Shown piece by piece: positions 33,902 to 39,406 of a stretch of 39,406 bases of DNA. The notes under the pieces were generated by a model. The model was given only the letters and a program-made list of their open reading frames with translations. It had not been told where the DNA came from and made no database searches. The stretch covers positions 1 through 39,406 of the forward strand of contig JAUWGP010000024.1 in assembly GCA_030606335.1 (NCBI GenBank), given 5' to 3'. Source of the DNA: Caldifarciminota bacterium (lineage in GTDB: Bacteria; Hydrothermota; UBA3073). The position numbers and the translations under genes were made by a program. Position 1 is the first letter of the stretch. Each line of letters begins with the position of its first letter.

Positions 33902-36900
33902 TCTATTGATAAAGCCCTAAAATAAGCCCTTATTAAACTCTCATATTCCCTGGGATACTGTCTCTTAAGTGCCTCCAATATATCCCTTTGACTCACTCCT
34001 CTCTTTGTTTCAACCCTTAGTTCATCAGGTGATATAACGTCTGGAAATTCTTTTCCTGGCTTTGATATTCTCCTCACACTTTCCCTCTCTTTATATATCG
34101 ATTTCTGTGCAGTAAGAAGGTATTTTAATAGTTTCTCCTGTCTCTTAAGGATTTCTTCTGATAGTCCAGATCTTTCAATATCAGATGCAAGAGACTCCAT
34201 TTCTCCCGCTATTCCTTCAAGGTCTCCAAGCACCCTTCCCTCTGTTCCTTTTGCAAGTTCCCTTAACTTTCTTGCTATCTCTGACTGTAACCTCGCAAGT
34301 TCCCTTAATTCAGAACTAAAACCTCCCTCTCCTATTTTCATCGGGAACATACTTTGAGCAAGTTGGTTTAGTCCAATTTGTGACTGGGCAAGATTAGCAA
34401 GGTTCTGGAAAAATTGGGCTAAGGAAGGCATGCCCCCAGCCATTCCTTTCATTGCATCTTCAAGTGCAAAAAGCTCGATGGTCACTGAGTTAATAAATTC
34501 CATAGTTCTTCTACCTGATTGGATTGCACCTTGCATATCACCCTCTCTCGAATTACTACTTGCTTTTTCTGCCTCCTCCATTGCTGACTCAAGAAGTGAG
34601 ACTATACCCATATCCTTAAATTTCATTAAGGATAAAATATTCAAAAGATTCTCTCTTAGAATTGAGAAACTCTCATAAAGGGCATCTTCCCTTTTAGCAA
34701 ATTCAAGGGCTATTCTATCATTCAAAATTTTCTCCTGTTCGTTTGAGAGTAAGATAGATGCAAGTTGATTTCTTCTTATTGCCTTTTTAATTTCGTCTGA
34801 AAATCCACCCATCATCATATTCTGAAGACTTTGTAGATTCTTTGAAAGGGATGATATATCTTTGGAAATCTCTTCCATACTGGAAGATGGAGTACCTCCC
34901 ATTTGCATACTACTCTCAACATTCATCATGGAACTTGCGATTTTATCTGATTGTTCCGCTGCTTTTGATAACTCACTGCCAATCTCACCCATCATATTCG
35001 AAAGCTCCTCTAAGGATTGACCAATGTTCTCCATCTCCTCTTTCAATAAAGTTTCATCGGATGCAAGTTCCATGGGATTTGCACCTTCATCAAGGGCTTT
35101 TTTTAGTTCATCCTGATTAAGTTTCAACTCATCAAGTTTGTTAACAATTTCCTGTAGTTTCTGACTATTTTTGAGTTTTTCAAGAAAGGCAAGTGTATTT
35201 TCCAACCTCTTCTTGAGTTCTTCCTCAGTGATATTGAATTTCTCAAAAGCTTCCTTCAACATTTCAGGATTCTCTTTTAGAGCTTCCATCAATTCTTCTC
35301 TTGCCTTTTTTATCTCTTCTGTTTCAAGTTCTTTCATAAGTTCATCTATTTTCCTCATCTTATTAAGCGTTTCCTCGTCAAGGAATATCGTATTCTCCAT
35401 CATAGACACAAGCTCTTCGGTTTTTCTTGATGCTTCTGCAAGCTCATTCTCAAGTTCCTCATGTTCGAATAGCAAATTTTCAATTGCTTCTTTATCCCTT
35501 GATGTAAGTTCCTCACTCTCCATTATCTTCTCAATTTTTTTCTGCAAGCCATCAAGTCTTTCAAGTATCGATTCTACACTATTTGAAACTTTATTACTCT
35601 CTGATGTTAGCTTATCGTATAATTCCTCAAGAAGTGGAAAGCGAATACTATATACAGGACTCATTGTTTTTTTGGGTCCTCTGAATGAATCGTTATCATA
35701 AACAGTTAGAAAATATAGAATCGTGTCACCTGGCAAAATAATAACATCAGAGAAGTCCCAAAAAAAGCTTGCAATTGAATCAATAGTAGGAGGATTAAAA
35801 TCCACTATTTCCTTAACCGAGCTATCACCTCTGAAAATATAAGTTAAAAGTACACTATTTACACCAAAGTCATCCGATACTCTATATTCAATATCAATCT
35901 CCATATCCCTTGGTATATCAATATACTGGAACGGATATATAATATCAATTTTCGGATATTCATCAGGGTATAGATTGATTACAACCTCTTTTTTCTCTGC
36001 TATGAGTCCCGATGTACTTTTCAGTAAAACTTTTAGGGTATCCTGAGTTTTTATTGTTATCGTATATTCGAATTCCCTTCCTATTGGGGAGATATAAGTT
36101 GAATCTCCATCTCTATTTATTAATAAGACACTACCCAGGTTAACGTTAGATTCTCCACAAAAGCTTACAGATGTACCTGCTAAACCATATATATCCCCCC
36201 TTCTCTGCCTGTATGGTGGAAGTTTAGTGTAAGAAGGATATGTATATTCAAATGTCCAGTCACGGAGTATTGGAGGTATTAAAACCTCTATTCGCTTTTC
36301 TTCTGTTTTAACATCCGAAAGAGATGCGAATACCCATATAGATTCTCGTAAGTTCTCAATTCGGTAGTGAAAAATATCAGAACCTTCATTTTCTTTTGTC
36401 ACTTTTGTCTTTAAATCTCCTGATACCAGCCAAACCCACTTTGGAGATATACCCTCTGGTCTTATATAAATATCTGAATATTCACCTATCTTTGCACTAT
36501 CTGGTTTTATATCTATAGCAAGAGAAAAATATGGAGTTTTAGGATTTATAAAGCGAAGAAATTTATTCCTATCAGAATAAAATGAGATAAATAAAGCTAT
36601 TATAAGCAATACAGATATACTTATATATAATCTTTTAATAAAGATTCCCGATAACTTTATATTCCTAAGAATACTTAATGCATCCTGTTCATTCTTCTTT
36701 AGAAGTTCCATAGAATATTTTAGATCTGATTTTGAACTATTATGATCTATTACCACAGCAAGTCTCCCCTGTATTTCAGGATGAATTTTCTCTAACCTCC
36801 AGGCGAGTTCTGATGTTCTCGGTACCCTAAAAATATCCCAGATTATAAAAGCAATGGAACAAATGGTAACAATTGTCACCCATATAACCCTTATAACTCC

Positions 36901-37032
36901 AGGTAAAATAAATACGCAGTCAAGGAAGGTAAATATGGTGAATCCAATTAAAGGAACGAGGATAATCTCAAGGAATGATACCAGGTAGAGACCTATCCTG
37001 AGTTTTAGTAATATTTTTTCAAGCTTGCTCAT
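33898..37032 (-). CDS. DUF4175-like membrane protein with long coiled coil
   Basis: 1044 aa. Two membrane helices near the N-terminus (about 13-37 and 44-66) are followed by a short cytosolic stretch and a third helix (about 134-153). Next come an Ig-like beta-rich region (about 165-450) and a very long, Glu/Lys/Leu-rich helical region (about 465-1000) made of coiled-coil segments, with Met/Ser-rich breaks near 720-740. This layout resembles DUF4175 proteins of other diderms, whose function is unknown. The large soluble part is probably periplasmic. It is the first gene of a two-gene unit with the peptidase. A possible weak promoter, TTGATT-N17-TTTATA (37070-37042), would leave almost no leader. 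No SD is visible at the ATG. Confidence 0.7.
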   Translation of the reverse strand: MSKLEKILLKLRIGLYLVSFLEIILVPLIGFTIFTFLDCVFILPGVIRVIWVTIVTICSIAFIIWDIFRVPRTSELAWRLEKIHPEIQGRLAVVIDHNSSKSDLKYSMELLKKNEQDALSILRNIKLSGIFIKRLYISISVLLIIALFISFYSDRNKFLRFINPKTPYFSLAIDIKPDSAKIGEYSDIYIRPEGISPKWVWLVSGDLKTKVTKENEGSDIFHYRIENLRESIWVFASLSDVKTEEKRIEVLIPPILRDWTFEYTYPSYTKLPPYRQRRGDIYGLAGTSVSFCGESNVNLGSVLLINRDGDSTYISPIGREFEYTITIKTQDTLKVLLKSTSGLIAEKKEVVINLYPDEYPKIDIIYPFQYIDIPRDMEIDIEYRVSDDFGVNSVLLTYIFRGDSSVKEIVDFNPPTIDSIASFFWDFSDVIILPGDTILYFLTVYDNDSFRGPKKTMSPVYSIRFPLLEELYDKLTSESNKVSNSVESILERLDGLQKKIEKIMESEELTSRDKEAIENLLFEHEELENELAEASRKTEELVSMMENTIFLDEETLNKMRKIDELMKELETEEIKKAREELMEALKENPEMLKEAFEKFNITEEELKKRLENTLAFLEKLKNSQKLQEIVNKLDELKLNQDELKKALDEGANPMELASDETLLKEEMENIGQSLEELSNMMGEIGSELSKAAEQSDKIASSMMNVESSMQMGGTPSSSMEEISKDISSLSKNLQSLQNMMMGGFSDEIKKAIRRNQLASILLSNEQEKILNDRIALEFAKREDALYESFSILRENLLNILSLMKFKDMGIVSLLESAMEEAEKASSNSREGDMQGAIQSGRRTMEFINSVTIELFALEDAMKGMAGGMPSLAQFFQNLANLAQSQIGLNQLAQSMFPMKIGEGGFSSELRELARLQSEIARKLRELAKGTEGRVLGDLEGIAGEMESLASDIERSGLSEEILKRQEKLLKYLLTAQKSIYKERESVRRISKPGKEFPDVISPDELRVETKRGVSQRDILEALKRQYPREYESLIRAYFRALSIE

Positions 37033-37123
37033 TTAGACCACTATAAAATATACAGTTATTAAACAATCAAGTTTTCTTTATTTATTTAGTGCCAATTAAC
37101 ACAAGGTTTGACACATTTTATAT

Positions 37124-37172
37124 GGTAGTCGCCCCGCTTTGGCGGGACGCAGGCATAAAACCTGCGACTACC
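37124..37172. repeat. Three-arm palindromic element
   Basis: GGTAGTCGC (37124-37132) pairs with GCGACTACC (37164-37172). Inside are CCCGC-tttg-GCGGG (37133-37146) and CGCAGG...CCTGCG (37148-37166, competing for the last 3 bases). The element can fold as a three-way junction and is likely an intergenic repeat. Confidence 0.6.
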
Positions 37173-37207
37173 AAGAGCTTTTCAAGAACCTGACGCACTA
37201 GTTTGTT

Positions 37208-37279
37208 TAGTCCCAGTGAAATATGCTTCCCGATGAAATAGTTACACATTTCAAGAACTTATCGCAACGAGGACGTTGC
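37208..37279 (+). repeat. Dispersed repeat C, copy 2, plus hairpin
   Basis: AGTCCCAGTGAAATATGCTTCCCG and on to about 37253 repeats the 27457-27502 element in the same orientation. It is followed by the hairpin GCAACG-agga-CGTTGC (37264-37279). Confidence 0.75.
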
Positions 37280-37290
37280 TCCTACCAAAT

Positions 37291-37452
37291 CTAACATTTC
37301 ATTAAACATTAAACATCTAACATTCAACATCCAACATTTCACATTTAACATCAAACATTTCACATTAAACATTCAACATCCAACATTCAACATCTAACAT
37401 TCAACATCCAACATTCAACATCTAACATTCAACATTTAACATTAAACATTTT
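37291..37452. repeat. Degenerate AACATTCAACATC minisatellite
   Basis: About 160 bp of imperfect AACATTCAACATCTAACATT-type units, the reverse complement of the minisatellite at 23461-23777. It fills most of the gene-free stretch 37033-37503 together with the elements just before it. Confidence 0.85.
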
Positions 37453-37503
37453 ACTTTATTGAAAACGTGGAATCTAAAGGTCAGATAATATTCTTACGAA
37501 GTA

Positions 37504-37851
37504 TTAGTCAAAATGTTCGGTAGGCATGTCACCCCAAAGATCCTCAAGAGCGTAGTATTTTCTCTCTTCAGGAAGAAATATATGAATAATAACATCTATG
37601 TAATCCATAAGTACCCAATGTCCATAAGAGTATCCTTCAATATGTGATACTTTAATACTCCTCTGTTTCTTTATCTTCTCTTTTATCTCATCAACAAGCG
37701 CTCTTATATGAGTCTCAGATGTTGCATTAGTAATAACGAAATACGATACATATGGTGATAACATACGGCGGACATCTATAAGAAGAATATCTTCAGCCTT
37801 CTTATCTGTTAGAATCTTTATTATGTGTTTTGCTAAGTTTTTGGGTTTCAC
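37504..37851 (-). CDS. rsfS: Ribosome silencing factor RsfS
   Basis: 115 aa, the normal length for the RsfS/YbeB/Iojap family. RsfS binds ribosomal protein uL14 on the large subunit and blocks subunit joining when nutrients are short. Family motifs are visible: D-I-L-L-I-D-V-R, S-Y-F-V-I-T-N-A-T-S, H-I-R-A-L-V-D-E-I, H-I-E-G, W-V-L-M-D-Y-I-D-V-I-I-H-I-F and Y-Y-A-L-E-D-L-W-G-D. Its start overlaps the stop of the upstream LytR_C gene by 4 nt, which fits the common bacterial pairing of a LytR-type gene and rsfS. Confidence 0.95.
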   Translation of the reverse strand: MKPKNLAKHIIKILTDKKAEDILLIDVRRMLSPYVSYFVITNATSETHIRALVDEIKEKIKKQRSIKVSHIEGYSYGHWVLMDYIDVIIHIFLPEERKYYALEDLWGDMPTEHFD

Positions 37852-38237
37852 TCTTCTAATTTATAATCCTCTCCTAAGATAACGGTTACTTCCACAATAT
37901 GTGTCTGATCAGGCTCATATGATATCTCACCTATACGGAGTAAATGACGAATCCGTCGAGCATTTCCCAATTCTCTATCAACCCTGTCGATAATTACAGT
38001 TTTTTCATAAGATGTTGAAGCATTTCTAACTTGAAGTACGTCACATTCATTTTTCTTTAAATACTCGCAAGTCCTTGCAGCAAGACCGTCAATAGTTGTA
38101 CCATTAAGAACTGTAACTCTTATTTTCTTTGGTTCTCTCGCAGCTAATTCAAGCCTTATCTTATCTCCAGAAGATACAAGCAGTACAATTGACAACAATC
38201 CAATTATTATAATTATTATAGAAACAATCTTTTTCAT
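37848..38237 (-). CDS. LytR C-terminal domain (LytR_C) membrane protein
   Basis: 129 aa. One N-terminal membrane helix (about 4-22) is followed by a LytR_C domain: I-R-V-T-V-L-N-G-T-T-I-D-G-L-A (about 39-53), then E-K-T-V-I-I-D-R, and ending V-T-V-I-L-G-E-D-Y. The domain is usually found at the C-terminus of LytR-CpsA-Psr proteins; here the LCP catalytic domain is missing, so a phosphotransferase role is not expected. It is likely anchored in the inner membrane with the domain outside, binding cell-wall material or a partner. It overlaps rsfS by 4 nt and lies 29 bp after the GlmU-like gene, so the three probably form one operon. Confidence 0.85.
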   Translation of the reverse strand: MKKIVSIIIIIIGLLSIVLLVSSGDKIRLELAAREPKKIRVTVLNGTTIDGLAARTCEYLKKNECDVLQVRNASTSYEKTVIIDRVDRELGNARRIRHLLRIGEISYEPDQTHIVEVTVILGEDYKLEE

Positions 38238-38266
38238 ATATCACATATTTAAAATAATTTTTTATT

Positions 38267-39199
38267 TCACTTTTTATTAATTATACTCGTAAATGGTTTA
38301 ATAACTATTCCTTGAGGTATACTTGATTCAACAATAACAACATTTGGTCCTATTGTACAACCCTCACCAATAATCGTCTTGCCGTAAAGAGCAGTAAAAG
38401 GATAAATTACTGTGCCCTTACCAATCTTAACATTGTAATCTATTGCAACAGGTTCATTAATAGTTACGCCTTGAAGCTGGTGTTCCTTTATGATTCTTTT
38501 TTCAAGGATACCAGTCACATAAGATAAGGCACTGCGGTCATTTATTCCTGTGACTTCAATATTATTTTCAACAATAAATGTCTCTATTTTACATCCCTTA
38601 CTTTTCATAATACCTACTACATCTGTAAGATAATATTCTTTTTGAGCATTTTCTAGTGTTAATTCCTTAAGAGATTCAAAAAGTTCCAACCTATTAAACA
38701 TAAATATAGCAGTATTTACCTCCTTTATTTCCCTCTGCTCTGTAGATGCATCCCTGAATTCTACAATTTTTACTACTCCTTTTTTATTCTTTATTATCCT
38801 ACCATAATAAGCTGGGTCCTCAAGAACCATCGTCAGAATTGTACACGAATTATCATTATGTTTCTTTATAAGAGAATTAAGCGTGGAAGTTGTTATAAGT
38901 GGAACATCTCCGGGTAAAACAAGGATATGTTCTACATCTTCCAGAGCAGGCTTTGCAGAAATTAATGCATCTCCTGTACCTCTCGGTTCTTCCTGTGTAA
39001 TAAAATCAATCCCTACTATATCTGGTTTCATATTCCTCGGCACAACCATAATAATCCTGTGAGGATTTAATTCCCTGACTGTATCAACTATATAGGACAC
39101 CATTGTTCTCCCACATATTTTATGAAAAACCTTGGGTATTTTGGAATGGAATCTCTTACCCTTTCCTGCTGCAAGTATAACTACTGAAAAATTATTCAT
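38267..39199 (-). CDS. glmU: GlmU-like UDP-GlcNAc pyrophosphorylase, shortened
   Basis: 310 aa, against about 450 for complete GlmU. The nucleotidyltransferase domain is intact: L-A-A-G-K-G-K-R-F at 10-18, with K-I-P-K-V-F-H-K after it; I-T-Q-E-E-P-R-G-T-G-D-A-L near 69-81; L-P-G-D-V-P at 95-100; and N-T-A-I-F near 161-165. The C-terminal left-handed beta-helix is only about 60 residues (hexapeptides such as I-G-K-G-T-V-I-Y-P) and ends before the acetyltransferase active site, so only the uridylyltransferase step (GlcNAc-1-P + UTP to UDP-GlcNAc) is expected. There is no room downstream for a lost C-terminus, so this is a short form and not a frameshift. Another sugar-1-phosphate may be the substrate. 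An extended -10 box (TGG-TATACT, about 39223-39215) lies just upstream; there is no SD. Confidence 0.8.
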   Translation of the reverse strand: MNNFSVVILAAGKGKRFHSKIPKVFHKICGRTMVSYIVDTVRELNPHRIIMVVPRNMKPDIVGIDFITQEEPRGTGDALISAKPALEDVEHILVLPGDVPLITTSTLNSLIKKHNDNSCTILTMVLEDPAYYGRIIKNKKGVVKIVEFRDASTEQREIKEVNTAIFMFNRLELFESLKELTLENAQKEYYLTDVVGIMKSKGCKIETFIVENNIEVTGINDRSALSYVTGILEKRIIKEHQLQGVTINEPVAIDYNVKIGKGTVIYPFTALYGKTIIGEGCTIGPNVVIVESSIPQGIVIKPFTSIINKK

Positions 39200-39214
39200 A
39201 CACTATCAAACTAA

Positions 39215-39223
39215 GTATACCAG
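39215..39223 (-). promoter_or_regulatory. Possible extended -10 promoter of the GlmU-like gene
   Basis: TGGTATACT on the - strand, with no good -35 box at 17 nt. The predicted start would leave a leader of about 9 nt before the ATG at 39199, close to leaderless. Confidence 0.35.
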
Positions 39224-39406
39224 AAAATCAGGATATTAGTTGGAAGAATATCAGCTAATCAGAACATCAGATTAAAGATATTTCTCACCTGGTTTGCTAA
39301 TAATCTTAAAACTCACTAATTGATCTTCTAATGTACTGATACATTTTTTCCAGATACACTGATAACCTGATATTCTGTCTACTGATCTACTGGTATCCTG
39401 ATATGC
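39221..39406. repeat. Degenerate ATCAG/CTGATA repeat
   Basis: An imperfect repeat of short ATCAGGATATTAG, AATATCAGCTAATCAGAACATCAG and ACTGATAACCTGATATTCTG-type units runs to the window edge. No gene is seen in it. Confidence 0.6.

Noticed and set aside
35171-35701. 176-codon Ser-rich frame antisense to the DUF4175-like gene
   Set aside because: Antisense shadow of a Glu/Lys-rich coiled-coil segment, which reads as Ser/Phe-rich on the other strand.

Overview
The window is AT-rich bacterial DNA with 23 well-supported protein genes, plus one short zinc-ribbon gene. Three lines of sequence evidence point to a diderm of the broad Bacteroidota/FCB type. There is an Omp85-like outer-membrane barrel fusion. 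There is a full-length homologue of SprA, the outer-membrane translocon of type IX secretion (T9SS). Three secreted proteins end in a T9SS type A-like C-terminal sorting domain (Y-P-N-P start, terminal basic residue). Low GC, many unrelated intergenic repeat families and a short archaeal/eukaryal-type ProRS would fit a candidate phylum such as WOR-3. That placement is an inference from gene content and has not been tested by phylogeny.

Layout on the + strand. 1-760 has no gene: it holds two palindromic repeat elements, a candidate structured RNA read from the - strand, and a pair of near-consensus divergent promoters. 762-5435 carries a small membrane protein, a peptidase-MA/TolB-propeller/Omp85 fusion and a lipoprotein with a SecD-like C-terminus. 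5718-5894 is a Trm112-like zinc ribbon. 6041-9838 is a gingipain-family (C25) peptidase that resembles the T9SS sortase PorU. 9898-11846 is a nucleotide-sugar epimerase plus Gfo/Idh dehydrogenase pair. 11934-14407 is a KtrA/TrkA-type regulator, a TPR protein and a Memo-AMMECR1 fusion.

The - strand follows with apt, proS and the very long sprA, the last behind a consensus promoter and a leader that may hold a tiny upstream ORF. On the + strand come a DUF4416 protein and an S55 (SpoIVB-like) peptidase. The rest reads on the - strand: a T9SS-tagged metallophosphoesterase, serS, a T9SS-tagged propeller/FG-GAP protein, a membrane-anchored peptidase-MA protein overlapping a DUF4175-like coiled-coil membrane protein, then rsfS, a LytR_C protein and a shortened glmU-like uridylyltransferase.

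The main theme is cell-envelope and secretion biology: SprA as candidate translocon, the C25 protein as candidate sortase, and at least two candidate cargos in the same 39 kb. Housekeeping genes (proS, serS, apt, rsfS, glmU-like) are scattered between them. Intergenic space is rich in repeats: a palindromic family with GTCATTGCGAG ends, a 48-bp tandem array, two pairs of dispersed 45-110 bp repeats, several degenerate minisatellites and hairpin elements. No rRNA, tRNA, CRISPR array, transposase or phage gene was recognised.
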